NCBI GenBank assembly: GCA_027492485.1
Contig: JAPUER010000079.1
Span: 225,844 to 289,843 of the forward strand
Direction of reading: 5' to 3'
From: Betaproteobacteria bacterium
GTDB taxonomy: Bacteria; Pseudomonadota; Gammaproteobacteria; Burkholderiales; Casimicrobiaceae
Length of the DNA: 64,000 nucleotides
Part shown: piece after piece, positions 46,833 to 59,310 of the stretch
How positions within the stretch are numbered: position 1 is the stretch's first letter
How the letters are laid out: every line of letters begins with the position of its first letter
Notes under the pieces: generated by a model
Seen by the model: the letters and a program-made list of their open reading frames with translations, nothing else
Database searches by the model: none
Told to the model about the DNA's origin: nothing
Position numbers and translations under genes: made by a program

Positions 46833-48062
46833 TCAGCGCTGCGCCGCGCGCAGTGTCGCGCCGCGATGCGCCGGCGCCAGGCCGGTGGCAAACACGGCGC
46901 TGCCCGCCACCAGCAGCGCGGAAATCCCGAGCGGGGCGACCGCCGCGCCGAACGCGACCGGCACCACCACCGACACGCTGTTGCTGAGCACCGAGCGCAG
47001 CCCGACCGCCTCGCCGCCGCGTCCGGCCGGCGACGCCGCGTGCAGCAGCGACAGCAGATTCGGCTGGCTCATGCCGACCGCGGCACCGAAGATCAGCCCC
47101 AGCGTCATCAACAGCGGCGCCACCACGGCCCAGGGCAGCGCAATGAACACCACCACCACCACGGCCAGCGCCACGCGCAGAATCTGCCACTCGTTGGCAC
47201 GGCGCGACAGCCAGGGCATCGCCGCCCGCGCCAGGAAGGTGCCCAGCGCGAACAGCGAGAACACGGTGCCGATGACCGACGCCGAATAACCCAGCCGCAC
47301 GCCCAGCACCGGCAACATCACGATGAACAAGTCCCACGACGACGCCGTGATCATGTTCACCCAGTAGATGCGCCGCATCTCCGGGATCGCGAGCAGATCG
47401 AGCACGCGTGGCTTCTGCTGCACTTCGCGCACCTCGTCCTCCTCGTTGCTCGCGATCTCGGCCTCGGGGTCGGCGTGCGGGCCGGGCAGGCCTTGGGTGC
47501 GGGTGTAAACCAGCCAGGCGGCGACGCAGGCGAACAGCGCCAGCGCGGCGAACGCGGCGCGAAAGCTCAGCGCATCGATCAGGATGCCGGCAATGAACGG
47601 CCCCAGCGTGCTCGATGCCGAATGCCCGAGCGCGAACCAGCCGAAGTTGGCCAGCCGCTCCGAGGGCGACGCGTTGTCGACCAGATGGCCCACCGTATGC
47701 TGCGCCGCCACCGACAGCACGTTGAAGCCGAAGCCGATCAGCACCGCCATCACCAGCAACGTCGGCAGCCCCAGATAAAGCACCGGCAGCCAGGCGCCGA
47801 CCAGCACCAGCGAGATGCCCAGCCGCATCACGCGCGACGCGCCCACGCGGTCGACCCAACGCCCGATGGCGAGCGAGGTCAGCACCGGAATCGCCGAGAA
47901 CAGCGCCATGAACACGCCAACCAGGTATTCCGGGTGGCCAGTCTTCAGCACATAGAGCGAGCCGGAAACGCGCCCGCCCGACAGCGCCATATGGCCGGTC
48001 AGGTTGATCAGGATGAGCGGGAGCAGGAACGGCGGGAAGCGCGACGTGAGTGATGCAAACAC
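46833..48062 (-). CDS. MFS transporter
   Basis: The protein has about 12 membrane segments in two halves joined by an acidic loop (EAEIASNEEDEVREVQQKP, near residue 190), and an MFS-like motif GRWVDRVGASRVMR after TM2. The start is taken as GTG 48062 ([16 protein letters not shown]), giving 409 residues; the open frame runs on to 48176 but that would overlap the divergent recQ. A TACAAT box (minus strand, 48069-48074) just before this GTG suggests a short or absent leader. Substrate unknown. Confidence 0.85.
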   Translation of the reverse strand: MFASLTSRFPPFLLPLILINLTGHMALSGGRVSGSLYVLKTGHPEYLVGVFMALFSAIPVLTSLAIGRWVDRVGASRVMRLGISLVLVGAWLPVLYLGLPTLLVMAVLIGFGFNVLSVAAQHTVGHLVDNASPSERLANFGWFALGHSASSTLGPFIAGILIDALSFRAAFAALALFACVAAWLVYTRTQGLPGPHADPEAEIASNEEDEVREVQQKPRVLDLLAIPEMRRIYWVNMITASSWDLFIVMLPVLGVRLGYSASVIGTVFSLFALGTFLARAAMPWLSRRANEWQILRVALAVVVVVFIALPWAVVAPLLMTLGLIFGAAVGMSQPNLLSLLHAASPAGRGGEAVGLRSVLSNSVSVVVPVAFGAAVAPLGISALLVAGSAVFATGLAPAHRGATLRAAQR

Positions 48063-48079
48063 GGTGACATTGTAGGCGC

Positions 48080-50041
<1,962 letters not shown>

Positions 50042-50079
50042 GATGAAGCGCGGGCAAGCACCCACCGAAAAGTGGCGCG

Positions 50080-51600
50080 CTATTTCGCCGTCGGCATCAC
50101 AAACTCGGCGCCCTTGCCGATCGACTCCGGCCAGCGCTGCATCACGCTCTTTTGTTTGGTGTAGAAACGCACGCCTTCTTCGCCGTAGGCGTGCATGTCG
50201 CCGAACAGGCTGCGCTTCCAGCCGCCGAAGCCATGCCAGGCCATCGGCACCGGGATCGGCACATTGACGCCGACCATGCCCACCTCGATACGGCGCGCGA
50301 ACTCGCGTGCCACATTGCCGTCGCGCGTGAAGCAACTGACGCCGTTGCCGAACTCATGTTTGTTGACCAGATCGACGGCGGCGGCGAAATCCGGCACCCG
50401 CACGCAACACAGCACCGGCCCGAAAATCTCCTCCCGGTAGATGCGCATCTCGGGCGTGACGTGGTCGAACAGCGTGCCGCCGAGCCAGAAGCCGCGTTCG
50501 TGCCCGGCTACCTTGTGGCCGCGACCATCCACCAGCAGTCTGGCGCCCGATTTGACTCCGTCTTCGATGTAGCCGGCGATGCGCGCGAGCGCCGCGGCGG
50601 TGACGATCGGCCCCATTTCGGCGTCGAGTTCCATGCCGTTTTTGATCTTGAGCGACTTTGTGCGCTCGACGAGTTTCGGCATGATCTTGTCGGCCGCGTC
50701 GCCGACCAGCATCGCCACCGAGATCGCCATGCAGCGCTCGCCGGCCGAGCCATAGGCCGAGCCGACCAGCGCGTCGACCGCCTGCTCGATGTCGGCGTCC
50801 GGCATCACGATCATGTGGTTCTTGGCGCCGCCGAGTGCCTGCACGCGTTTGCCGTTGCGCGCCCCGGTTTCGTAGATGTAGTTGGCAATCGGCGTCGAGC
50901 CAACGAACGAAATTGCGCGCACATCCGGATGCGCGAGCAGCGCGTCGACCGCTACCTTGTCGCCCTGCACCACGTTGAAGATGCCGTCCGGCAGGCCGGC
51001 CTGCTTCCACAGGTCAGCGATCAGCAGCGAAGGTGATGGATCGGTCGGCGAAGGCTTCAGGATGAAGGCGTTGCCGCAGGCGATGGCGACCGGGAACATC
51101 CACGCCGGCACCATGCAGGGGAAGTTGAACGGCGTGATGCCGGCGACGACGCCGAGCGGCTGCCGCATCGTCCAGTTGTCGATGCCGGTCGAGACCTGAT
51201 CGGTGTAATCGCCCTTGAGCAACTGCGGGATACCGCAAGCAAACTCGACCACGTCGATCGCCCGCGACACTTCGCCCTCGGCATCGGTGAATACCTTGCC
51301 GTGTTCGGCCGTGATCGCCGCCGCCAGCGACGCCTTGTGCTGGTTCATCAGTTCCAGAAACTTGAAGATCACGCGGGCGCGACGGATCGGCGGCGTGTCG
51401 GCCCAGGCGGGAAACGCCGCGTTGGCGGCCCGCACCGCGGCATCGACCTCGTCTTCGTCCGCCAGCGCAACCGTGCGGCTCAACGCGCCGGTGGCCGGGT
51501 TGTAGACGTCGCCGTGCCGACCGGACGTGCCGGCGCGGGTGGCGCCGCCGATGTAGTGGCCGACTTCGGCGTTGGCGAGATTGATTTCAACGTTGCCCAT
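50080..51600 (-). CDS. mmsA: Methylmalonate-semialdehyde dehydrogenase (CoA-acylating)
   Basis: MmsA oxidises methylmalonate or malonate semialdehyde to propionyl-CoA or acetyl-CoA in valine, inositol and beta-alanine breakdown. The 506-residue aldehyde dehydrogenase has [20 protein letters not shown], the family-specific [15 protein letters not shown] in place of the usual Glu motif, and the catalytic Cys in [17 protein letters not shown] 51600 is chosen over a longer upstream frame because [19 protein letters not shown] is the normal family start. Confidence 0.95.
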   Translation of the reverse strand: MGNVEINLANAEVGHYIGGATRAGTSGRHGDVYNPATGALSRTVALADEDEVDAAVRAANAAFPAWADTPPIRRARVIFKFLELMNQHKASLAAAITAEHGKVFTDAEGEVSRAIDVVEFACGIPQLLKGDYTDQVSTGIDNWTMRQPLGVVAGITPFNFPCMVPAWMFPVAIACGNAFILKPSPTDPSPSLLIADLWKQAGLPDGIFNVVQGDKVAVDALLAHPDVRAISFVGSTPIANYIYETGARNGKRVQALGGAKNHMIVMPDADIEQAVDALVGSAYGSAGERCMAISVAMLVGDAADKIMPKLVERTKSLKIKNGMELDAEMGPIVTAAALARIAGYIEDGVKSGARLLVDGRGHKVAGHERGFWLGGTLFDHVTPEMRIYREEIFGPVLCCVRVPDFAAAVDLVNKHEFGNGVSCFTRDGNVAREFARRIEVGMVGVNVPIPVPMAWHGFGGWKRSLFGDMHAYGEEGVRFYTKQKSVMQRWPESIGKGAEFVMPTAK

Positions 51601-51867
51601 GGTGACTGTCCTGCGCGCTGATGCGGTGTAGCGGTTGTTGCGGTGTTGCGGCGCATTTTCCCGCTTTGTGCCGTCGTCCACGTTCGCTATGCTCAAAAGT
51701 GCGGGAGGTGTAGAGTGTGCTGATGCTGACGTCGGTCGCTGCCGGCTCGATCATCACGCGGGTTGATGGGCGTCATTGCCGGCACGCCGCTTGCTGATCG
51801 GGCAAAACGACAGCCACAGCACCTAAAATTCGGAAATAAATTCCACGATACGAAAAAGGCGGAGATC

Positions 51868-54156
51868 ATGGCCGATACAACGAAAGCGCTGACCCTGAAG
51901 GAAGCGGCGCTCGAGTACCACCGGAGCCCGAAGCCGGGCAAGCTCGAAATCAGCGCCACCAAGACGCTGACCAACCAGCGCGATCTGGCGCTGGCGTATT
52001 CGCCCGGTGTCGCCTTCGCCTGCGAGGAGATCGTCCGCGACCCGGCCGAGTCGTTCCAGATGACCTCGCGCGGCAATCTGGTCGGCGTGGTCACCAACGG
52101 CACCGCTGTGCTCGGCCTCGGCAACATCGGCCCGCTCGCCGCCAAGCCGGTCATGGAAGGCAAGGCCGTCCTGTTCAAGAAGTTCGCCGGCATCGACTGC
52201 TTCGACATCGAGATGAACGAGTCCGATCCGGACAAACTGGTCGAACACATCGCCGCGCTGGAGCCCACCTTCGGCGGCATCAATCTGGAAGACATCAAGG
52301 CGCCGGAGTGCTTCTACGTCGAGAAGAAGCTGCGCGAGCGGATGAAGATTCCGGTTTTCCACGACGACCAGCACGGCACCGCGATCATCGTCGGCGCCGC
52401 GCTGACCAACGGCCTGCGCGTGATTGGCAAGCAGCCGGAGCAGGTCAAGCTGGTGTGCTCGGGCGCCGGCGCGGCGGCGCTGGCCTGCCTCGACATGCTG
52501 GTGGCGGTGGGCGTGAAGCGCGAAAACATCTGGGTGTCCGACATCGCGGGCGTGGTCTACGAAGGCCGCACCGAGCTGATGGACGACAACAAGGCCCGCT
52601 ACGCGCAACGGACCGATCTGCGCACGGTCGATCAGTTGCTCGAGGGTGCCGACGTGTTTCTCGGCCTGTCGGCCGCGAAGGTGCTCAAGCCCGAGTGGCT
52701 GGCGAAGATGGCCAAGAGCCCGCTGATCATGGCATTGGCGAACCCGGAGCCGGAGATCATGCCGGATCTGGCCAAGGCCGCACGGCCGGACGCCATCATC
52801 GCGACCGGGCGCAGCGATTACCCGAACCAGGTCAACAACGTGCTCTGCTTCCCGTTCATCTTCCGCGGCGCGCTCGACGTCGGCGCTACCACGGTGAACG
52901 AGGCGATGAAGCTCGCCGCCGTGCGCGCGATTGCCGATCTCGCGATGGCCGAGCAGAACGATCAGGTCGCCGCCGCTTACGGCACCGTCGGCACCCTGTC
53001 GTTCGGGCCGGAGTACCTGATTCCGAAACCCTTCGACCCGCGTCTGATCGTGCGCATCGCGCCGGCGGTCGCCAAGGCGGCGATGGACTCCGGCGTGGCG
53101 ACGCGCCCGATCAAGGACTTCGACGCCTACCGGCAGCAGCTTGCGCAGTTCGTCTATCACTCCGGTGCGGTGATGAAGCCGATCTTCGATGCGGCACGCA
53201 AGTTGCCGCGTCGCGTGGTGTTTGCCGAAGGCGAGGAAGAGCGCGTGATGCGCGCCATTCAGGTCATCATCGACGAGAGCATCTGCAAACCGGTGGTAAT
53301 TGCGCGGCCGGCGGTGTTCGAGAAGCGGCTGGAGCGCTTCGGATTGCGCATGAAGCCCGGCGTCGACATCGAACTGATCAACCCCGAGAACGATCCGCGC
53401 TTCCGCGATTACTGGCAGGAGTATCTGCGCATCGCCCAGCGCAAGGGCGTCAACCAGCAACTGGCGAAGATCGAAATGCGGCGCCGGCTGACGCTGATCG
53501 GCGCGATGATGGTGCGCAAGGGCGACGCCGACGCGATGGTCTGCGGCACCTACGGCACCCACGACATGCATCTGCGCTACATCGACCAGGTGCTCGGCCT
53601 GCGCAAGGGCGCGCACGAGTATGCGGCGATGAATGGCCTGATGTTGCCGGGGCGGTTGTTGTTCCTGGTCGACACCCACGTCAACTACGACCCGACGGCC
53701 GAGCAGATCGCCGAAATCACGGTGATGGCGGCGGAGGAGTTGCAGCGCTTCGGCATCGAACCGAAAGTCGCGCTGCTGTCGCATTCCAACTTCGGCACCT
53801 CGAACGCGCCATCGGCGGTGAAGATGCGCGAAGCGCTGGAGCTGATCCGCAAGCGCGCGCCCAAGCTCGAAGTCGATGGCGAAATGCACGGCGACTCGGC
53901 GCTCGACGAAGAAATGCGCACCGGTCTGTTCGATTCACAGCTCAGCGGCTCGGCGAATCTGCTGGTGTTCCCGAACATCGACGCTGCCAATATTGCCTAC
54001 AACCTGCTGAAGACTGCGGCCGGCAACAACGTGGCGATTGGCCCGATCCTGCTGGGTTGTGCGCGACCGGTGCACATCCTGACCCCCAGCGCCACCGTGC
54101 GCCGCATCGTCAACATGGCCGCACTGGCCGTGGTCGACGCCAACAACGCGCGGTAG
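51868..54156 (+). CDS. maeB: NADP-dependent malic enzyme with phosphotransacetylase-like domain
   Basis: MaeB decarboxylates malate to pyruvate with NADPH formation. The 762-residue protein is of the long bacterial type: a malic domain (about 1-430; [46 protein letters not shown]) and a phosphotransacetylase-like regulatory domain (about 430-760; [45 protein letters not shown]) that binds acetyl-CoA. ATG 51868 matches the family start; GGAGA precedes it. A -10-like TAAAAT lies at 51824-51829. It is divergent from mmsA. Confidence 0.95.
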   Translation: MADTTKALTLKEAALEYHRSPKPGKLEISATKTLTNQRDLALAYSPGVAFACEEIVRDPAESFQMTSRGNLVGVVTNGTAVLGLGNIGPLAAKPVMEGKAVLFKKFAGIDCFDIEMNESDPDKLVEHIAALEPTFGGINLEDIKAPECFYVEKKLRERMKIPVFHDDQHGTAIIVGAALTNGLRVIGKQPEQVKLVCSGAGAAALACLDMLVAVGVKRENIWVSDIAGVVYEGRTELMDDNKARYAQRTDLRTVDQLLEGADVFLGLSAAKVLKPEWLAKMAKSPLIMALANPEPEIMPDLAKAARPDAIIATGRSDYPNQVNNVLCFPFIFRGALDVGATTVNEAMKLAAVRAIADLAMAEQNDQVAAAYGTVGTLSFGPEYLIPKPFDPRLIVRIAPAVAKAAMDSGVATRPIKDFDAYRQQLAQFVYHSGAVMKPIFDAARKLPRRVVFAEGEEERVMRAIQVIIDESICKPVVIARPAVFEKRLERFGLRMKPGVDIELINPENDPRFRDYWQEYLRIAQRKGVNQQLAKIEMRRRLTLIGAMMVRKGDADAMVCGTYGTHDMHLRYIDQVLGLRKGAHEYAAMNGLMLPGRLLFLVDTHVNYDPTAEQIAEITVMAAEELQRFGIEPKVALLSHSNFGTSNAPSAVKMREALELIRKRAPKLEVDGEMHGDSALDEEMRTGLFDSQLSGSANLLVFPNIDAANIAYNLLKTAAGNNVAIGPILLGCARPVHILTPSATVRRIVNMAALAVVDANNAR

Positions 54157-54191
54157 TCACCCGCCTTTGCGGTCACCGGCGGAGGACGCCC

Positions 54192-54773
54192 ATGCACGAC
54201 ATCGAAACCCCGTCGCCGTGGATGGTGCGCCACGCGGTCTACGTCAAACCGCGCAGCGAATTGCTCGACGTGGCCTGTGGCCGTGGCCGCCACGCGCGCT
54301 TCTTCGCGGCGCGCAACGTGGCAGTGACGGCAGTGGATCGCGACGCATCCCTGCTGCAGCCGCTGAAAACGGTGCAGAACGTGCGCACCGAGCAGCGCGA
54401 TCTGGAGAACGACCCCTGGCCCTACGCCGAGCACTCGTTCGACGTGGTGCTGGTCTGCAACTATCTGTGGCGACCGGCGGCGCGCGAACTGCTGGCGACC
54501 GTGAAGCCGGGCGGTTTGCTGCTCTACGAAACCTTCATGGCCGGCAACGAACTGTACGGCAAGCCGTCGCGACCGGAGTTTCTGCTGCGTCCGAACGAAC
54601 TGGCGCAATGGGTTTACGGCGACTTCCGGGTGATTGCGTTCGACCAGATGCCGGAGCGCGGGCCGGACGGCAAACCGTCCGCCATGAAGCAGCGCATTGC
54701 CGCGATTCGCAATCTGCCCGAGGTTGAAGGAGAAACCCCGGCGGCGGGCAGCGAATCGGCTACAGCGCCGTAA
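54192..54773 (+). CDS. Class I SAM-dependent methyltransferase
   Basis: The 193-residue protein has the SAM-binding loop LLDVACGRGRHARFFA, an acidic strand end (VTAVDRDASLL), a second motif (FDVVLVCNYLWRP) and post-motif LLATVKPGGLLLYETFM. It is related to TehB-like small methyltransferases. GGAGG precedes ATG 54192, 35 bp after maeB. Its tail overlaps the convergent MBL gene by 14 bp. Substrate unknown. Confidence 0.88.
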   Translation: MHDIETPSPWMVRHAVYVKPRSELLDVACGRGRHARFFAARNVAVTAVDRDASLLQPLKTVQNVRTEQRDLENDPWPYAEHSFDVVLVCNYLWRPAARELLATVKPGGLLLYETFMAGNELYGKPSRPEFLLRPNELAQWVYGDFRVIAFDQMPERGPDGKPSAMKQRIAAIRNLPEVEGETPAAGSESATAP

Positions 54774-55689
54774 TTTCGCCGCGTTCGCGGTCGACGCCGA
54801 CCTTGCCGGCGCGCACGGCCTCGCCGAGCAGCCAGTCGGCGTAAGCCTCGTCGCTCATGCGCAGGAATTGCGCGTTGTAGTCGCGATGGACGCCGATGCG
54901 CGCCACGTAGGCCGGCAAGTCTGCCAGCGGCATGCTGCCGCGCCACATCATCGCGTAGATGAACATGCCTTTCACCACGCTGCGCACGATCTTCATGTCG
55001 TCGGCGGCGAAGGCCTCCAGCTTGTCGCTGGCACGCTTCAGCGCGCCACGAAAATCGGCAAACACCCGCCCGTGGCCGGGAATCACCAGCGCGACGTCGA
55101 GTTCGGCGAGCCGCCGGAAGGTGGCGCGCTGCGCGGCCAGCGGCTTCGGGTCCACGGCCTGCGGCGGCACGAAACCCGAGCTGTGCTCCCACAGCGCGTC
55201 GGCCGAGATCAGTATCTTCAGGCGCGGCGAATACAGCACCAGCGAGCCCATGTCGTGCCCCGGCGTGGCGATGGCATGCCACGCCTCGCCGCCCAGCGTG
55301 AGCTGCTGGCCCGGCTCGATCACCTCATCCCAGGCGAAGCGCTCGGCCTGCTGATCGGCGTAGGACAGCATCTGCTCCGGCGCGTCCCAGTTGACCAGCG
55401 CCTGCTGCTCCTCCGCCGGCACGGCAATGCTGCAACCGCGGTGGACGCGCTGCAGCGCGACGTTGCCGCCGATGTGATCGCTGTGGATGTGGGTGTTGAC
55501 GATGCGCTCGAGCGCGGCGCCACCCCAGCCATCGAGCGTGCGCTCGACGTGCCCGATGGTGACGTCGTTGAACTTGCCGTAGCCGGTGTCGACCAGCGTC
55601 GCCGCATCGCCGTCGCGGAACATGATGTGGTTGGCCGAGAGCCAGTCGCGCTCGATGAAGGCGATGGTTTCCGGCAGCACGGCCGTCAT
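54760..55689 (-). CDS. MBL-fold metallo-hydrolase
   Basis: The 309-residue protein shows the zinc motif THIHSDHIGGNVALQ, further ligands in ATPGHDMGSLV (His) and SADALWEH (Asp), and IPGHGRVF near residue 205. Family members include glyoxalase II-like and lactonase-like enzymes; the substrate is unknown. It overlaps the threonine dehydratase gene by 4 bp, so the two are probably co-translated. Confidence 0.88.
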   Translation of the reverse strand: MTAVLPETIAFIERDWLSANHIMFRDGDAATLVDTGYGKFNDVTIGHVERTLDGWGGAALERIVNTHIHSDHIGGNVALQRVHRGCSIAVPAEEQQALVNWDAPEQMLSYADQQAERFAWDEVIEPGQQLTLGGEAWHAIATPGHDMGSLVLYSPRLKILISADALWEHSSGFVPPQAVDPKPLAAQRATFRRLAELDVALVIPGHGRVFADFRGALKRASDKLEAFAADDMKIVRSVVKGMFIYAMMWRGSMPLADLPAYVARIGVHRDYNAQFLRMSDEAYADWLLGEAVRAGKVGVDRERGEITAL

Positions 55690-56918
55690 TCGCTGGCACC
55701 CAGCAGGTTGGCGGCGAAGCCGTTCAGATCCAGCTCGGCCAGCAGTTGTTCGACGTGGGTGCGGTCGCGGGTTTCCAGTGTCAGTTCGACCTCGGTGGAT
55801 TTGACGCTGAACACGCCGAACAGTCGCTGATGCTCGACGTCGACCACGTTGGCACCGGCATCGCCGACCACCTTGGTCAGCTTGGCCAGCGCGCCGGCGA
55901 CATCCGGCAGCCGCACGCGGATGCGGATCAGGCGACCCTCGCGCACGAGGTTGCGCATCAGGATGCTGGCGAGGATGCGCGAATCGATATTGCCGCCGCA
56001 GAGCACGATGCCGACTTTCTTCCCGACGAAGTGATGGCCATGTTGCAGCAGCGCGGCAACGCCGGTCGCACCGGCGCCTTCGGTCACGGTTTTCTCGATC
56101 TCGATCAGCAGCGCGATGGCTTCCTCGATGGTCGACTCGTCGACCAGCAGCACGTCCTTCACCAGCGCCCGCGCGATCGTCAGCGGTATCTCGCCGATGT
56201 CGCGCACCGCCAGGCCCTCGGCGATCGTTTCGCTGCCCACTCGCACCGGTTCGTCGCGCAGCCGCTGCGCCATCGCCGGGAAGGTGGTCGACTCGACACC
56301 GATCACCTCGATGTCGGGGCGCACGCCGCGCGCCGCCACGGCGCAGCCGGCAAGCAAACCGCCGCCGCCGACCGGAATCACCAGCGTGTCGAGGTGCGGC
56401 GCGGCTCCCAGCATTTCCAGCGCCAGCGTGCCTTGGCCGGCGATGATGTAGGGGTCGTCGAAGGGATGCACGAACACGAACTTGTGCTTCGCCGCCAGAT
56501 CGCGCGCGTGCTGCGAGGCCTCGGCCAGGGTGCTGCCATACAGCACCACCTTGGCGCCGTGGCCCTCGGTGTTGCGCACTTTCACGAACGGCGTGTAAGC
56601 CGGCATCACGATGGTCGCGGGGATGCCCAGCCGTCCGGCGTGATAGGCCACGCCCTGCGCATGATTGCCGGCGCTCATCGCAATCACGCCGCGTGCCTTT
56701 TCCGCGGCGGTGAGCGACAGCAACTTGTTCAGCGCGCCGCGCTCCTTGAAGCTCGCGGTGAACTGCAGGTTCTCGAACTTGAGCCACACCTCGCAATTGA
56801 AAATGCGGGACAGCGTCCGCGAGTGCAGGCAGGGCGTATGCGCAACGGCCCCCGCGATTTTGTCGCGGGCGGCCTGCACGTCGGCGAGCGTGACGGGTAG
56901 GTCGGCAGGATTTCTCAT
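55686..56918 (-). CDS. ilvA: Threonine dehydratase with ACT domain
   Basis: The enzyme deaminates threonine to 2-oxobutanoate, with PLP on the Lys of TASFKERGALNKL. The 410-residue protein has MSAGNHAQGVAYHA, VGGGGLLAG (the glycine loop for the phosphate) and EGAGATGVAALL, then one C-terminal ACT domain (about 335-405; RIRVRLPDVAGALAKLTKVV). This short single-ACT form is closer to the catabolic/TdcB type than to the two-ACT biosynthetic IlvA, so the symbol is tentative. Confidence 0.9.
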   Translation of the reverse strand: MRNPADLPVTLADVQAARDKIAGAVAHTPCLHSRTLSRIFNCEVWLKFENLQFTASFKERGALNKLLSLTAAEKARGVIAMSAGNHAQGVAYHAGRLGIPATIVMPAYTPFVKVRNTEGHGAKVVLYGSTLAEASQHARDLAAKHKFVFVHPFDDPYIIAGQGTLALEMLGAAPHLDTLVIPVGGGGLLAGCAVAARGVRPDIEVIGVESTTFPAMAQRLRDEPVRVGSETIAEGLAVRDIGEIPLTIARALVKDVLLVDESTIEEAIALLIEIEKTVTEGAGATGVAALLQHGHHFVGKKVGIVLCGGNIDSRILASILMRNLVREGRLIRIRVRLPDVAGALAKLTKVVGDAGANVVDVEHQRLFGVFSVKSTEVELTLETRDRTHVEQLLAELDLNGFAANLLGASE

Positions 56919-56980
56919 GCGCTGGATTGTATGGGGCGAATGTGCTGGTCAAGGCCCGCTTATGCCGATAGCATGACGGC

Positions 56981-58420
56981 ATGAAATGGTTAAAGCGCGT
57001 TGCGTTCGGGTTGCTGGCGTTGATCCTGCTGCCGCTGCTGGCGGTCATCCTCGTGCAGGCGTACTACGCCGCCACGCCCGTTGCTCGTTCACCGTTGGCC
57101 GAAACGCTCGAGGCCAAGGCTGCCGCGCTGCCTGCGTTCACCGAGAACGGCTATCGTGCCTACGGCCTGCGCGCGCCGGAGTCCATCGATCCCGTGGTCT
57201 ATGGCAAGTGCCTGATTTCCGCGAACAACCAAGCGTGGCAGGAACGCAGGGCGGCGTTGCCGTCGAAGCTGGACAAGGCGGCGTTCGATGCCTGGTCGCG
57301 GGACTGGGCTGCGCGGGAAGAGCAGCTCCACAACGCTTGCCGCAATGGATTGTCGCAGCTACCGATGCCGGCCGTGGCGTCCACGTTACACATCTCGCCA
57401 ACGATGGCGAATGGCGACTGGCAAGCGCTGCGGGACGCGGTGCCCGATTCGACGCTGCGCAACCGGGTCGACGCTGCGTGGTCCGGCGGGCCGCGCCGTG
57501 TCGGCTTGGCGGTGGAGTCGCTGATGGTGCCATACGAGGCGCTGCTCAAGGTGCTGCGCTGGGAAGTCGCCGACGGCCGCCAGCGCTGGGAGCAGGGCGA
57601 CCGCGAAGGCGCAATCGCGATCTGGGCAAAGCTTCTTGACGCGACGACTGAGCGCGCCGGCGACGGCCTGGTCGATGCCATGATTTCGGTCGCGGCGCAG
57701 TCGCAAATTCTGCTTGCCGTGCAATCGAGTGTGGCCGCGTCGGCATCGTTGTCGCCCGCTGCGCAGCGGCAGTTGATCGCGGCGCTCGCTCCGCTGGAGC
57801 GCATGCCGGATCGCATCGGCATGGTCATGGATACCGAGTGGGCGTTTGTGCCCAGCATATGGCAAGGTGTTCGCGAGCAGCCTTGCGCGTCGCTGGCGTT
57901 TGGTATGGAGTCGTCCGCCGTTGAAAAGGCGTTGTGCCGGATGACGGCGTGGACCTACGATCACAATGACACCGTTAATCTGCTGGCCACTGCGAATCGC
58001 TGGGCGCAGCAGTCGGTACTGCGAGCCGCGCGCGCCGATCCATCGCCAGCGGAGGCAACGCTGACCGGTCCGTTCGACTGCTCAACGATGGCGTGGGCGC
58101 CGGCCGTTTGCCTGCTGTTTGAACGCAATCCGATCGGCCGCATGCTGGCAGCGCTTGTTGCGCCGATGTACAGCACCTACGGCACTCGCGTCGCCGATCT
58201 GCGCAATCTCGCCGCCGCCACGCGGCTGACCGTTGCGGCGCGAGCGAACAACGTGGCGAAAGCCGGCCTCGCGGCATTCGTCGCCGCTGCGCCCGCCGAT
58301 CAGCGCAACGTGTTCAGCGGTCAAGCGTTCGCGTTCGACGCAGCGAGCGGCCGCCTGCAGGTGCCGTTGCGCACGCCGAGCACGGTGCTCGGCAAGGAGC
58401 GCTACGAACTGCCGCTGTGA
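56981..58420 (+). CDS. Membrane-anchored protein of unknown function
   Basis: The 479-residue protein has one N-terminal hydrophobic segment (VAFGLLALILLPLLAVILVQAYYAA), so most of it is probably periplasmic. The rest is helix-rich and Ala-rich with several Cys and Trp residues (KCLISANNQAWQERRAALP, HNACRNGL, FDCSTMAWAPAVCLLFERNP). No family was recognised. It stands alone with 62 bp before it, divergent from ilvA. Confidence 0.7.
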   Translation: MKWLKRVAFGLLALILLPLLAVILVQAYYAATPVARSPLAETLEAKAAALPAFTENGYRAYGLRAPESIDPVVYGKCLISANNQAWQERRAALPSKLDKAAFDAWSRDWAAREEQLHNACRNGLSQLPMPAVASTLHISPTMANGDWQALRDAVPDSTLRNRVDAAWSGGPRRVGLAVESLMVPYEALLKVLRWEVADGRQRWEQGDREGAIAIWAKLLDATTERAGDGLVDAMISVAAQSQILLAVQSSVAASASLSPAAQRQLIAALAPLERMPDRIGMVMDTEWAFVPSIWQGVREQPCASLAFGMESSAVEKALCRMTAWTYDHNDTVNLLATANRWAQQSVLRAARADPSPAEATLTGPFDCSTMAWAPAVCLLFERNPIGRMLAALVAPMYSTYGTRVADLRNLAAATRLTVAARANNVAKAGLAAFVAAAPADQRNVFSGQAFAFDAASGRLQVPLRTPSTVLGKERYELPL

Positions 58421-58554
58421 GCCCGCTGCTACGACGCGTCGGCGCGGCCATTTGCGGCCGCCGCGGCGGCGCGATGACGTGACCCAAGTCAAGGACGGGC
58501 GCGACCGGTCATGCAACACTGCGCCGCATCGTTCTGACGCCCTGGAGCACCGCC

Positions 58555-59142
58555 ATGACCCATGAAAGCCTGCGCATCATTCGCGAGGAGCATTCCGCGC
58601 TGGCGGCGATGTTGCGTTCGCTGGTGCTGATGGTGCAGCGCGGACCGAAGCGCGACACCGAGGCGTTTTTCTCGGTGCTGCGGGCTATGTTGTTCTACAT
58701 CGACGAGTTCCCGGAGCGGCTGCATCACACCAAGGAAACCGATCTGCTGTTCCCGAAGATTCGCGAGGTGTCGAGCGAAGTTCGCGATGCCATCGAACGG
58801 CTCGACCGCGACCATGCCCGCGGCGAAAGCGCCATTCGCGAGCTGCAACATCTGCTCACCGCCTGGGAGATGATGGGCGAGACGCGGCGCGGCGCGTTCG
58901 AGGGCGCCTGCGAGCGCTACACCCGGTTCTACATGGAGCACATGCGGCTGGAAGAAAACGTGGTGCTGCCGGCGGCCGAACGCGATTTGGCCGAGGCCGA
59001 CTGGGACGAGCTCGACCGCGCATTTGCCGAAAACCGCGACCCGCTGACCGGCAAGTACCCGCCGGACCCGGCATACGAGCGCCTGTTCGCGCAAATCCTG
59101 CTCAAGGCGCCGGCGCCGATCGGGGTTGGCGAGGACGTCTGA
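58555..59142 (+). CDS. Hemerythrin-domain protein
   Basis: The 195-residue protein has a hemerythrin-type four-helix bundle: IIREEHSALAAML, LHHTKETDLLFPKIRE, RDHARGESAIREL and FYMEHMRLEENVVLPAAER. The His and Glu residues match a di-iron or similar site. Such proteins bind oxygen or NO, or protect iron centres; the exact role is unclear. It is a single gene. Confidence 0.88.
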   Translation: MTHESLRIIREEHSALAAMLRSLVLMVQRGPKRDTEAFFSVLRAMLFYIDEFPERLHHTKETDLLFPKIREVSSEVRDAIERLDRDHARGESAIRELQHLLTAWEMMGETRRGAFEGACERYTRFYMEHMRLEENVVLPAAERDLAEADWDELDRAFAENRDPLTGKYPPDPAYERLFAQILLKAPAPIGVGEDV

Positions 59143-59158
59143 TCCGCTCGCCGGCGGT

Positions 59159-59285
59159 ATTGGCTTTTTCGTGAAAGCCTTATTCAATAAGGGCGCAGGG
59201 CTTGTTTTCGCCAAAAGTCGATATAGGCGATATTTGGCCTGTTAGCCCATAGCGGATAACGCTTTCGCCAGAAAGCTGTTGCTCC
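59159..59285 (+). repeat. Dispersed palindromic repeat, copy 4
   Basis: It fills the gap between the convergent hemerythrin and DUF3999 genes. The left end reads GGCTTTTTCGTGAAAG, the core CCAAAAGTCGATATAGGCGA and the right end CAGAAAGCTGTTGC. Confidence 0.65.
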
Positions 59286-59310
59286 CAACGGACAACGAAG
59301 ACCGCCGCGC

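Noticed and set aside
51823..53889. 688-codon minus-strand frame opposite maeB
   Set aside because: Antisense shadow of the malic enzyme gene with no family match.
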